Shown here: positions 1 through 7,815 of the stretch, in pieces | Layout of the letters: each line of letters starts with the position of its first letter | Numbering within the stretch: the first letter of the stretch is position 1 | Assembly (NCBI RefSeq): GCF_014696315.1 | Contig: NZ_JACJPX010000003.1 | Span: 1-64,000, forward strand | Origin: Calothrix membranacea FACHB-236 | Lineage (GTDB): Bacteria > Cyanobacteriota > Cyanobacteriia > Cyanobacteriales > Nostocaceae | Length of the DNA stretch: 64,000 nucleotides | Direction: 5' to 3' | Position numbers and translations under genes: made by a program | The notes under the pieces: generated by a model | Seen by the model: only the letters and a program-made list of their open reading frames with translations | What the model was told of the DNA's origin: nothing | The model's database searches: none

Positions 1-85
1 TCTGGTGAAGTACGAAATTACCCCTCCCCAACCCTCCCCTTGGTAAGGGGAGGGTGCGCGATAGCGCGGGTGGGGTGTATTTCAT
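1..85. repeat. G/C-rich dispersed intergenic repeat
   Basis: C-rich and G-rich runs (CCCTCCCCAACCCTCCCC, then GGTAAGGGGAGGG) pair as a long imperfect hairpin, followed by GCGCGATAGCGCGGGTGGGG. No open frame of note. It resembles the non-coding repeats common between cyanobacterial genes. Confidence 0.5.
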
Positions 86-170
86 TTGCTTGGGAATTGC
101 TATAACGCACTATTTTAGCCTTACCACGCCACTACTTAAGATTTACTAGTTAGACCAGATCAAATGAATA

Positions 171-235
171 TTACCAATTACCAATTACCAATTACCAATT
201 ACTAATTACCAATTACCAATTACCAATTACCCATT
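171..235. repeat. STRR array, heptamer CCAATTA / GGTAATT
   Basis: About nine near-perfect head-to-tail copies of the heptamer CCAATTA. On the minus strand the array reads GGTAATT and contains the TAA stop codon of cbiO, so the end of that gene lies inside the repeat. Confidence 0.9.
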
Positions 236-1063
236 ATCTAATTCATTCCTTTCCAATATCCTCTTTTGTATTCGTTGAATAATCGCTGATTCTTCAGCCG
301 ATAAACCATCAAATAACATCTCATATATTAAGGGCATCCCCAATTCTAATTCTTCTAAAATTTCACGTTCCATAAATACATCTTGGGGCTTACCTTCTAG
401 CACTAAACGCCCTTTATCCATCACAAAAACCCAGTCTGCCCAGCGATAAACTAAATCTAAATCGTGGGTTGCCATTAATAAAGTAGTTCCAGCCTGATGA
501 ATTTTTCTCAGGGTTGCCATGAGGTTACGAGTATGTTTGACATCTAAATATGCAGTTGGTTCATCCAACACCAATAGTTCTGGTTGTAGTACCATGACAT
601 CTGCAATAGAAACTCGTCTTTTTTGCCCTAAACTGAGATGATGTACTGGTTTCTCTGCTAAAGATTTTAATCCAAATTCAACTAAGGATTGCTCGACTTT
701 TAATTGAATTTCTGCTGTCGGCAAACCTAAATTACATAAGCCATAGGAAATATCTTCTTCAACGGTAGCAGCTACCAATTGTTGCTCTGGATCTTGAAAT
801 ATTAAACCAACTTTTTGCCTTAAATTACTGAGGTATTGGTGGTTATAATGTAAAGCTTCCCCACACCAACGTATTGTTCCAGAATTAGGTTTATAAAGAC
901 CATTAGCTAATAAAAATAATGTGGTTTTACCACAACCATTTTGACCAATTAACGCACATTTTTTGTGCTTAGGAACTCTCAGCGTTAAACCATTAAGAGC
1001 AGATTGCTGTGAACATGAATACTTATAATATACTTGCTCAAATTCGAGTAAATATTCCTGCAT
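227..1063 (-). CDS. cbiO: Cobalt ECF/ABC transporter ATP-binding protein CbiO
   Basis: ATPase of the CbiMNQO energy-coupling-factor transporter, which drives cobalt import at the cytoplasmic face of the inner membrane. Visible in 278 residues: Walker A GQNGCGKTT at about 40-48, Q-loop in FQDPEQQLVAATV, ABC signature LSLGQKRR, Walker B LLVLDEP followed by a D-loop and the switch histidine in TLLMATHDLD. The length is normal for CbiO/EcfA. The start overlaps the 3' end of cbiQ by 26 nt, which implies translational coupling and makes this the last gene of the operon. The stop codon lies inside a GGTAATT repeat array. Substrate choice (cobalt rather than nickel) is inferred from the upstream B12 riboswitch. 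Confidence 0.95.
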   Translation of the reverse strand: MQEYLLEFEQVYYKYSCSQQSALNGLTLRVPKHKKCALIGQNGCGKTTLFLLANGLYKPNSGTIRWCGEALHYNHQYLSNLRQKVGLIFQDPEQQLVAATVEEDISYGLCNLGLPTAEIQLKVEQSLVEFGLKSLAEKPVHHLSLGQKRRVSIADVMVLQPELLVLDEPTAYLDVKHTRNLMATLRKIHQAGTTLLMATHDLDLVYRWADWVFVMDKGRLVLEGKPQDVFMEREILEELELGMPLIYEMLFDGLSAEESAIIQRIQKRILERNELDNG

Positions 1064-1850
1064 CTTGGGATAATTGTAATACGATTAATAATGCACAGCC
1101 AAAAATTGCTTCTATAATATATCGTGGTTGTGAATGATAGCGATGAGGATGCCACACTCGAAATTCATCCTTAAAACCACGTGCTTCTAATCCCAAATAA
1201 AACTGATTATATTGCTGTAGGGTTCGTTGTAACAATTGCCCAATGAGTAATGCTAAACTTTTCATACTAATGCGCCAAGTACGATAGCCATTACGAGATT
1301 GTTGAGCAGTCCACAACTCATTAGCTGTTTTTAACAAAATGAAAATAAACCGATACATGAGCAGCAAAAGTTCAGTCAAAAGTATAGGACATCCGATGCG
1401 GCGCAAAGTTTGTAATATTTCTGTAAAGGGAACAGTTAACATTAAAAAGTATAGACAAGAAATAGAAGCTAATGCTCTGGTGAAAATTGTTAACGCTTGC
1501 TCACTACCACTACGACTAATGTAAACATAGTATTGTCCCAGCATTAATCCTGACCATGAGTCTGGTAAAATGCTAGCTAAATCATGAATAGAAACGCTAT
1601 TGAGCATCAGTGCTGGTAAGCTGGTTAACCAAAAAAAACTGGCGACTATTAATAATTTCAAGTAAATACCAGCAGGAATTTTTGCGTAGATAATAATCCA
1701 AATACCCATCCACAAAGCAATGATAATTTGTCCTAATGGATGGGTAATAAGGGAAATTACAAGAGTAGCGATCGCAAAAATTATTTTATGTTCTGGAGGT
1801 ATGCGTCTAAGTTGGTTGGTGTAGGCTAAACTATCTAGTTGCAGCGTCAT
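1038..1850 (-). CDS. cbiQ: Cobalt ECF transporter T component CbiQ
   Basis: Transmembrane coupling subunit of the CbiMNQO cobalt transporter. It links the substrate-capturing CbiMN to the ATPase CbiO. The 270-residue protein has several hydrophobic segments (about 25-60, 65-85, 120-145, 155-175 and the C-terminal 245-265) and the charged cytoplasmic helix typical of the family, including LEARGFKDEFR near residue 220, which contacts the ATPase. The ATG overlaps the end of cbiN by 4 nt and the 3' end overlaps cbiO by 26 nt. This tight packing means the four proteins are made from one transcript. Confidence 0.93.
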   Translation of the reverse strand: MTLQLDSLAYTNQLRRIPPEHKIIFAIATLVISLITHPLGQIIIALWMGIWIIIYAKIPAGIYLKLLIVASFFWLTSLPALMLNSVSIHDLASILPDSWSGLMLGQYYVYISRSGSEQALTIFTRALASISCLYFLMLTVPFTEILQTLRRIGCPILLTELLLLMYRFIFILLKTANELWTAQQSRNGYRTWRISMKSLALLIGQLLQRTLQQYNQFYLGLEARGFKDEFRVWHPHRYHSQPRYIIEAIFGCALLIVLQLSQDAGIFTRI

Positions 1851-2149
1851 TCGTGATCTCTTTGCTGTTGCGAACGTCCTCTATATAAGCCAATAGCGTA
1901 ACCAATGACTCCAGCACCTAAAGCTGCTTGCGATGCAAATAATAAACTTTCTATTTCCTTACTAGGTGGTTGAAATAAGGGTTGAAACCAAGGTTCATAT
2001 CCTGGTTTTACTTTAGTAATAGCCTCTTGGGCTTCGCCATCTGCACCACCAAATTCGGCATCGCGTGCTATTATTAACGGCGCGACTGCTAAACCAATAA
2101 CTGCAAGCACCAACAACCAGTTATGCCATCCCTTATGAGACTGTTTCAT
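1847..2149 (-). CDS. cbiN: Cobalt transport protein CbiN
   Basis: Small accessory subunit (100 aa) that in the CbiMN family inserts the metal into the CbiM binding pocket. Two membrane helices are visible, about 9-28 ([18 protein letters not shown]) and 69-88 ([19 protein letters not shown]). They are joined by an exported loop carrying the family-typical [10 protein letters not shown] and [11 protein letters not shown] motifs. The start overlaps cbiM by 17 nt and the end overlaps cbiQ by 4 nt. The presence of CbiN, rather than NikN or NikL, supports cobalt as substrate. Confidence 0.93.
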   Translation of the reverse strand: MKQSHKGWHNWLLVLAVIGLAVAPLIIARDAEFGGADGEAQEAITKVKPGYEPWFQPLFQPPSKEIESLLFASQAALGAGVIGYAIGLYRGRSQQQRDHE

Positions 2150-2912
2150 TACTTTGGGGTTCCTGTTTAATTAATTTCAATAATTCTAATTCTTGAGGAT
2201 TGTATGATTGTAGCCAGTTCCACACCAGCACCGTTAGCAACCCTTCACTAATTGCCAAAGGTACTTGAGTAATGGCAAAAATTCCTGCGAACTTGGTAAA
2301 TGAAGCAATAAAGCCACCCACAGGTGCAGGAAAAGCTAGAGCTAGCTGGAAAGAAGTAATAATGTAAGTTAGTAAGTCTGCTAAAGCGGCTGCTAAAAAT
2401 ATGGCAATTCTTTGTTTACCAGTTAGCCGCATTGTCAGTTGATATATCCAGTAAGCTGCAAATGGCCCCGCGATCGCCATTGAAAAAGCATTTGCGCCCA
2501 ATGTTGTCAAACCGCCATGTGCAAGTAACAAAGCTTGAAATAACAACACCAAACTGCCTAAAACTGACATTGCCAAAGGCCCAAATAAGACTGCGCCTAA
2601 GCCTGTTCCGGTAGGATGGGAACAGCTACCTGTAACAGAAGGCAGTTTTAAAGCCGATAACACAAATGTAAAAGCCCCTGCTAACCCCAAGAGTAATTTC
2701 AGCTGCGGGTTAGCTTGCGTAATCCGAGTCAGCGATCGCAGTCCTAAAATAAAAAATGGTAAGGCGACTACCCACCAAAAAATTGCCCACTGCACTGGTA
2801 AAAAACCTTCCATAATGTGCATCGCATAGGCGGGTTTGGGTAAGCCGACTACAAAGTACAAGCTGACTAATGCTAATAAAACTAAATGTAGTTTGACGCG
2901 ATTTTTTTTCAT
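2133..2912 (-). CDS. cbiM: Cobalt transporter substrate-capture protein CbiM, with signal-peptide-like extension
   Basis: Substrate-specificity (S) component of the cobalt ECF transporter, an inner membrane protein of 259 residues with about seven hydrophobic segments. In CbiM/NikM the mature N-terminus Met-His-Ile-Met binds the metal. Here MHIMEGFLP begins only at residue 31, after a hydrophobic leader ending PAYA, so an AxA signal-peptidase cleavage would expose the metal-binding N-terminus. The family's second conserved histidine is seen in [10 protein letters not shown]. First gene of cbiMNQO; a cobalamin riboswitch lies about 395 nt upstream on the same strand. Confidence 0.95.
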   Translation of the reverse strand: MKKNRVKLHLVLLALVSLYFVVGLPKPAYAMHIMEGFLPVQWAIFWWVVALPFFILGLRSLTRITQANPQLKLLLGLAGAFTFVLSALKLPSVTGSCSHPTGTGLGAVLFGPLAMSVLGSLVLLFQALLLAHGGLTTLGANAFSMAIAGPFAAYWIYQLTMRLTGKQRIAIFLAAALADLLTYIITSFQLALAFPAPVGGFIASFTKFAGIFAITQVPLAISEGLLTVLVWNWLQSYNPQELELLKLIKQEPQSNETVS

Positions 2913-3297
2913 TTTTATGTTTTAGCAGATTTAAGATAGTATACAAATTCTGACTAATTAGCTAGCACAAGCTATGCTCCAAAATATGATGCATAAATCA
3001 GGTTGGTAGCAGTGCAAATTTACATTAGTCAATATTGCTACATATTTATATTTGCTATGCACTTATAGGCATCTTTAAATCTGTTGTAATCAGCTACTGA
3101 TGAAACATCGATCAATCGTTTAATTAAACTCATGGTTGTTGTGCAATACAGTGTAGGCAATCAAGATTCGTTGAGCGATCGCTACTCCTGTATTTAACAA
3201 ACAATATCCGCCGCCTTGTTGGCAGATCTGGATAAATCATTTGAAAAAATACTAAATAAGACCGCATCTGTACCTCGCAGATGTGTTTCCACAAAAA
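2913..3297 (-). other. Long leader between riboswitch and cbiM
   Basis: About 385 nt without a convincing ORF. Just after the B12 box the minus strand can form a hairpin (arms CATCTG/CAGATG, plus-strand 3265-3270 and 3278-3283), followed after about 15 nt by a T-rich stretch. It could be the expression platform or an intrinsic terminator. The rest is AT-rich and featureless. Confidence 0.45.
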
Positions 3298-3300
3298 TAA

Positions 3301-3418
3301 CTAATAGGCGGGCATTCTGACTTACTCCATAAGAGTTCACAGCTGCGGGACAGCGTCGGATTTGCACCGAACTTTCCCCCTTACGTCTGATGGGTGTTTG
3401 CCATCAGAACCCATTAAA
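3301..3418 (-). promoter_or_regulatory. Cobalamin (B12, adenosylcobalamin-type) riboswitch
   Basis: Reading the minus strand: a GGTGCAAATCCGACGCTGTC core, then CCGCAGCTGTGA, then the B12 box AAGTCAGAATGCCCGCC at plus-strand 3307-3323. The order and the conserved bases match the cobalamin aptamer. It lies upstream of cbiMNQO and should lower cobalt uptake when B12 is plentiful. Confidence 0.93.
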
Positions 3419-3446
3419 TTAAAACAAAGTATATCATCAGGGAATA

Positions 3447-3478
3447 ATTACTAATTGGTAATTCGTAATTCGTAATTA
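3447..3478. repeat. Short STRR, GGTAATT/CGTAATT heptamers
   Basis: Three to four heptamer copies (GGTAATT, then CGTAATT twice) just upstream of the riboswitch. The 3479-3668 remainder shows nothing else recognisable. Confidence 0.8.
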
Positions 3479-3668
3479 AAAAATTTAGACTGCTCACAAA
3501 AGCAGCATCTTCATTATTCTTGCTCACAGCCCTGCTTCAGAAGCAAAGGAACAATTTGCATTTCTTATTTGATTTATTGATTTTTCCTGACTCAAGGCAA
3601 GACTGAAGCAATGCCAAAGGGTATAAAATGACATCATCAATTTGGCAACGCGATCGCATCTGGGACAA

Positions 3669-3998
3669 TCAAGCATATTCTTTAGATTCACTTTCAGCTA
3701 ATTCCTTGGGTTCGTAATGACGACATCCTTGACAGGGGCCATTGGGATTAACAGCACAGCGGATATGGCCGGATCGAGCATTAAATTTGCAGCTGATATC
3801 GCCTACAAGATAACCTACACCTTCTAGATAATAGCGATCGCCTTCAAGCTGCCTAATTTGCCTTGTTCTCATTCTTGAGCCGTTCATGGCTGCTTGTCTC
3901 ATCCTTAACCTTGTCCTGAGATGAGTTTTACGGATGATCCATAAAGAGAACAGGGAGGGTAAGAAACCAATGGCGATTACCAAAAGAGTTTTTAACAC
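3669..3998 (-). CDS. DUF6464 family protein (cyanobacterial, membrane-anchored)
   Basis: Conserved cyanobacterial protein of unknown function. The N-terminal membrane helix LLVIAIGFLPSLFSLWII is followed by a basic, arginine-rich stretch and a compact C-terminal domain with ISCKFNARS, IRCAVNPNGPC and GCRHYE. The four cysteines and one histidine could bind a metal or form disulfides (inference). The frame is open upstream to a TTG at 4028, but a GTG at 3998 has a good ribosome site (GAGGTAAGGA ending 5 nt before it) and removes only ten residues, so I place the start there (109 aa). It stands alone. Confidence 0.75.
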   Translation of the reverse strand: MLKTLLVIAIGFLPSLFSLWIIRKTHLRTRLRMRQAAMNGSRMRTRQIRQLEGDRYYLEGVGYLVGDISCKFNARSGHIRCAVNPNGPCQGCRHYEPKELAESESKEYA

Positions 3999-4212
3999 TT
4001 TTTCCTTACCTCGTTTTCGTGAGTGCAAATCTTAGGGCAGTTTTAGCTTTGCGCCTTGTAAGTAAGATAGTTTTTCCTAACTTACAATAGCAAGTGGCAC
4101 TGCAACCTCCAAGTTAGAGGTATCGAGTACCACTGTAATCAGCATAACTTTTACAGTTTATTGGTTGGGCTGTAGTTGCACCCCGAGAACTTTAAGATTT
4201 GTTGATTAAGGT

Positions 4213-4520
4213 TATCACCCAATACGGTTCAGTGAAGCTCATTAGGGATTGATTTCTCACTTATTAAAAAGCCAGCAGCATTGGGGGATTCTCCCCCAAA
4301 CCCCCGATTGGGTGACGGTTGCGTCCCCCAAACCCCCTCCAAAATTATTGTTCGGTTTTTTTGTTGAGTAATTGGTTTTTTGGTTTTGTGATCAATTACA
4401 GCTATTTTCAGGTAAATAGACCACATTTGGTGTATGGGCATGGCACTGCCGTGCCCTGAGAGTGTGGTTCAACTACGTGAAAACTGCTGTAATTTTCTTA
4501 ACTGAACTGTATTTGGTTAT
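4213..4520. repeat. Nested inverted-repeat element
   Basis: Outer ends are inverted: the reverse complement of 4219-4238 (CTTCACTGAACCGTATTGGG) matches 4498-4517 (CTTAACTGAACTGTATTTGG). Inner arms of about 32 nt (4394-4428 and 4461-4493, sharing TGTGGT, TGAAAA and GCTGTAATT) flank the palindrome GGGCATGGCACTGCCGTGCCC. The C-rich part at 4283-4345 is a further dispersed repeat. It looks like a non-autonomous mobile remnant. The small ORFs here are by-products. Confidence 0.5.
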
Positions 4521-4583
4521 CACCCTTGTATTAGGGAAATGCCAAACATCAATCATTTTTCTGGATATAACACTAATCTTAAT

Positions 4584-4617
4584 CCCCTCTGCCCCCTGCT
4601 CCCTGCCCCCTGCCCTG
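4584..4617. repeat. CCCTGCT-type short tandem repeat
   Basis: Degenerate repeats of CCCCTGC/CCCTGCT, a pyrimidine-rich STRR seen again at about 50383 and, in reverse sense, at about 50995. Confidence 0.65.
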
Positions 4618-4622
4618 ATTCC

Positions 4623-5024
4623 TTACTGCGATCGCAATTCTTTGCTACGGCTTTGCTGGCGCAGTTGTTGTGCTAGCTGTTGTGCATCTTTTTCGGCTTG
4701 AAATAAATCTACATTGCGGTTTGTGAGGATAAATGACTCATCTGGCTGTTTTCTCACCCAGGGAATAGTCACTGCTAAATACTCAAAAGTGCTGTTATGC
4801 AGCTTACCTTTCTCTTGCAGCTTACTAGCGATCGCCTTAAATTCTAAAATCATTTCCTCTAGCTGTGCAGCCATTTGATTGATGCATTGCACTTGCGATA
4901 ACAAACGCTCCCATTCATCACTAATATCGTTCTTAGGGAATTGCAATGGTGCGATCGCAGTCGTTGCTGATTTTGTGGGAAATGGCACAATTGCCAGATT
5001 AGGTGTTTTTTTGTATTCTTTCAT
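4623..5024 (-). CDS. Conserved hypothetical protein, predicted coiled coil
   Basis: Not recognised. A soluble protein of 133 residues from ATG 5024 (a TTG 12 nt upstream is also possible). It has no signal peptide and no membrane segment. The middle (WERLLSQVQCINQMAAQLEE) and the end (AEKDAQQLAQQLRQQSRS) are heptad-like and rich in Gln, Glu and Leu, which suggests helical hairpins or a coiled coil. HIP1 sites within it suggest long residence in this genome. No partner gene is adjacent. Confidence 0.6.
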   Translation of the reverse strand: MKEYKKTPNLAIVPFPTKSATTAIAPLQFPKNDISDEWERLLSQVQCINQMAAQLEEMILEFKAIASKLQEKGKLHNSTFEYLAVTIPWVRKQPDESFILTNRNVDLFQAEKDAQQLAQQLRQQSRSKELRSQ

Positions 5025-5036
5025 ACTTTTTAACAA

Positions 5037-5349
5037 GGCTAACTAGCTGTTAAAGCATTTTAACAGGTTATTAGTACGTATATACTACTTGAAGGTTGGT
5101 GAAGTTGTGAATAAAAGTTACTGTCTGGAGCTACCCAGATAGGAAAATGTAGTTGCAATACTACAAGGGTGAGAATTTGGAAATCAAAATTTGCTTTAGG
5201 AAACAAATTAAAGGATCAGGTTTAAAGACTTGCTTCTTAAATGAGAAATATTAAATATGGTGCTGTATTGTATAGCCGTATGCGGAATTAATAGGAGCAA
5301 TGGAAAAGTTTTAAATAAATTAAATTTATAACATCCACAAAAAGATAAA
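5037..5349. other. Intergenic region, nothing recognised
   Basis: AT-rich spacer between two minus-strand genes. No repeat, hairpin with T-run or ORF of interest seen. Confidence 0.6.
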
Positions 5350-5904
5350 TTAATATTTGTCAAAAGATTCAAATTTCCTATAATTTACTCGCCATTCTTC
5401 TAGATTGTCTATAGTGATAGACTTAGTTATTACATTCACATCGTTACCGCGCCAGTCTATTTCTGGGTCGGTTGTAAAAACGCCACATTCTAATTGGTCG
5501 TTTCTAATATTCCAATATTCACTAAATCGGCTTTTTAAGGTAATAACTTGGTCAAAAACCTTGTTTCTGTGTTTATTCCTTCTTTTTCTTTCGGTTGCAC
5601 CTGTAGCTTCTGTGTCAATAAACTTAGTCTCAATTAAAAATAGATTGCCACGATTTGTTAGGTAGACAAAATCACACTTCCCCAAATCGGTGTAATCTGC
5701 AATTGGCGACTTTTCAAAGAGTAATAATTCTGAACATGAAGGAAATAATTTATTCAGGTTGAGGAATAAATAAGCTTGTAATAGCAGTTCTTTATCATAA
5801 GGAAAAAAAAGCACACCCTCAAAAAATTTTTTGATGTCTTCTTGAGTTTGAGGTTGTATTTTTCTACAATATGATACAAATTTATGTAGCTCAGTTACCA
5901 TCAT
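5350..5904 (-). CDS. PD-(D/E)XK nuclease-like protein, orphan
   Basis: No family name is assigned with certainty. Residues about 70-100 show the arrangement of a PD-(D/E)XK nuclease core: a Glu in a helix (SELLLFEKS), an Asp in GKCDFVYL, then LFLIETKF giving the E-x-K pair. A basic stretch (ERKRRNKHRNK) and a Gln in VFDQVITLK, the helix that often follows, come next. Start ATG 5904 is supported by AAGGAGA nine nt upstream. Length 184 aa. No methylase, antitoxin or recombinase lies next to it, so a role in DNA repair, defence or a relic of a mobile element cannot be separated. Confidence 0.6.
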   Translation of the reverse strand: MMVTELHKFVSYCRKIQPQTQEDIKKFFEGVLFFPYDKELLLQAYLFLNLNKLFPSCSELLLFEKSPIADYTDLGKCDFVYLTNRGNLFLIETKFIDTEATGATERKRRNKHRNKVFDQVITLKSRFSEYWNIRNDQLECGVFTTDPEIDWRGNDVNVITKSITIDNLEEWRVNYRKFESFDKY

Positions 5905-6143
5905 CAAGTCTTATCTCCTTCCCCTGATTATTGCCTATATGGCATGGCATCAAAAGATACCATGCAAAAAAGGAAGAGAGCATCCGCATAAGTAACCAAA
6001 AAGCAAAATCAATTGCCGTTTGTCTAAGGCTATCTACTGTTGACGCTGTAGTAAATCTTATGTCAAGCTAGTCCAGCAATTATCAGTAGAATAACTAGAA
6101 GTACATGATAAATCAGGCTTGATAAACTTGTAATGTTGTAACT

Positions 6144-7493
6144 TTAACTACCAGTTAATGGTTTGATATGCGCTGGGAATCTGGCATTTTCCAGAGCAAT
6201 TAAAGCACTGAGAGAATCTTGTACCCAAAATTGCCTACCAAAGCGGACAAGTTGACGAGAATTTCCCGACTGTATAACTCCAATTACAGGTATTTTCGCT
6301 TTCTCTTTTTCTCCAGCTTGTTCTTTCAAAACATTTCGTAAGCGATCGCGTTCTTCAATGTTGACTGCTTGCATGGGGGTGAGTTCGACCATAATCAGTT
6401 TTACTGTTTCCACTTGTTCAGCATCTTCAACAATTAATTGATTTTGGTCGTCTCTGCGGTCTACTTTACCCCAAATAATTAACCTTGCATCTACTTCAAG
6501 TAAGGAACTAATACGTTCATAATTTTTAGGAAAGACGACGGCTTCTGACTGTGAAGTTAAATCTTCAATTTGCAAAATTGCCATTGGATCGCCTTTTTTG
6601 GTGATGACTTTTTTCACCCCATTCAGCATGACAACTGCACAAATCATCATGTCTTCTCTTTGTTCGCCAAGTTGGGAAAGATTAATTGGCGCTAGTACTA
6701 AAGACGATTGCTTAATTGATTTGAGGGGATGATCTGATACATAAAAACCTAAGAGTTCCTTTTCCATCCGTAATTTTTCTTGAGGAGGAAAATCCGAAAC
6801 AGGTTGAGATTTGGGGGCAATTTCAAAAGCATTATTGCCATTTTTATTATTTGTAGCTGAAAAACCGCCTAATAAATCAAAAATACTGCCCTGACCACTA
6901 GCACGGTCTTTAGCGCGCGATTGTGCCCAATCATATACCAGTGGGAGGTCTTGCATGAGCTGGTGACGGTTGGGTTGAATTTTATCAAAAGCACCACAAG
7001 AGATCAGCGACTCCAGCGTTCGGCGGTTCACAGCACGCAAATCTATGCGATCGCAAAAATCCCCCAGGGATTTAAACTCGCCGCTTTCGTCCCTAGCCTC
7101 AAGAATACAGGCGATCGCATTTTGTCCCACATTTCGCACTGCTGAAAAACCAAATAAAATCTTGTCTGCTGCTGGCGTAAAATCTACCCCAGAACGATTA
7201 ATATCTGGCGGTTCAATTTGAATACCCATACTCATACAAGTGGCAATATATTTTTGCACCTTGTCAGTGTCACCACTGTTAGCTGTTAACAGTGCAGCCA
7301 TATATTCCAAAGGATAATTAGCTTTTAAATATGCCGTTTGATAAGTTACATATCCATAAGCTGTAGAGTGAGATTTATTAAAACAATTGGAAGCGATTAA
7401 ACCATTTTTAATCGCAAAATTATGGTCTTGTTCCACCCCAATGTCATAGACATTTTCTGCGCCTATAGCTGTGCGTGTAACTATTTTGACCAT
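6144..7493 (-). CDS. dnaE: DNA polymerase III alpha subunit, C-terminal half with split-intein IntC
   Basis: Second half of the split replicative polymerase gene of cyanobacteria. Residues 1-36, ending HNFAIKNGLIASN, are the C-terminal fragment of the naturally split DnaE intein. The extein begins Cys37-Phe-Asn in CFNKSHSTAYGYVTYQTAYLK. The rest has the C-terminal polymerase, helix-hairpin-helix and OB-fold parts (VVMLNGVKKVITKKGDPMA). By established knowledge of this family, the N-half with IntN is encoded elsewhere and the two precursors are joined by protein trans-splicing; the N-half is not in this window. The key splicing residues (penultimate Ser, terminal Asn, +1 Cys) are intact. Confidence 0.97.
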   Translation of the reverse strand: MVKIVTRTAIGAENVYDIGVEQDHNFAIKNGLIASNCFNKSHSTAYGYVTYQTAYLKANYPLEYMAALLTANSGDTDKVQKYIATCMSMGIQIEPPDINRSGVDFTPAADKILFGFSAVRNVGQNAIACILEARDESGEFKSLGDFCDRIDLRAVNRRTLESLISCGAFDKIQPNRHQLMQDLPLVYDWAQSRAKDRASGQGSIFDLLGGFSATNNKNGNNAFEIAPKSQPVSDFPPQEKLRMEKELLGFYVSDHPLKSIKQSSLVLAPINLSQLGEQREDMMICAVVMLNGVKKVITKKGDPMAILQIEDLTSQSEAVVFPKNYERISSLLEVDARLIIWGKVDRRDDQNQLIVEDAEQVETVKLIMVELTPMQAVNIEERDRLRNVLKEQAGEKEKAKIPVIGVIQSGNSRQLVRFGRQFWVQDSLSALIALENARFPAHIKPLTGS

Positions 7494-7815
7494 TTACCCC
7501 TACTCCCGTTAACAATCTATATAAATGCTTTAATTTATCAATTAATCTGGATTGTAAACTAAGCGATACCCATACTACACAATCCATTCCACTGCTAACA
7601 CTGCTATACTTTTACACGAAAATGAGGATTGGGGACTGGGGATTGGGGACTAGGGACTGGGGACTGGGGACTAGGAAGAAACAAGGGATAAGGAAAAATA
7701 ATCAAATACTCCATTCCAATTACCAATTACCCAGTACCCAATCACCAGTCACCAGCCCCCAATCCCCCCAAATCTGTACTAAAATCAAGGACTTGAGTCA
7801 CTTAAGGAAGCAATC
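7494..7815. repeat. Intergenic region with STRR arrays before gatA
   Basis: Contains a GGGGACT/GGGGATT array (7625-7675) and, 40 nt on, a reverse-sense set CCAATTA/CCCAGTA/CCAGTCA (7714-7770). The two are partly complementary and could fold into a large hairpin. The gatA ribosome site AAGGAAG is at 7804-7810. Confidence 0.8.

Noticed and set aside
4229-4441. 70-codon minus-strand frame with NRGFGGESPNAAGFLI
   Set aside because: The sequence is a C-rich dispersed repeat often mis-called as a gene in cyanobacteria. It lies inside the inverted-repeat element and has no ribosome site.
4462-4701. 79-codon plus-strand frame
   Set aside because: Built from the CCCTGCT repeat and the antisense of the 133-aa gene. 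Cysteine-rich by chance.
5350-5904. XisH-type fdxN excision factor
   Set aside because: XisH is also PD-(D/E)XK-like, but it is shorter and normally followed by xisI. No xisI is present and the motif context differs.
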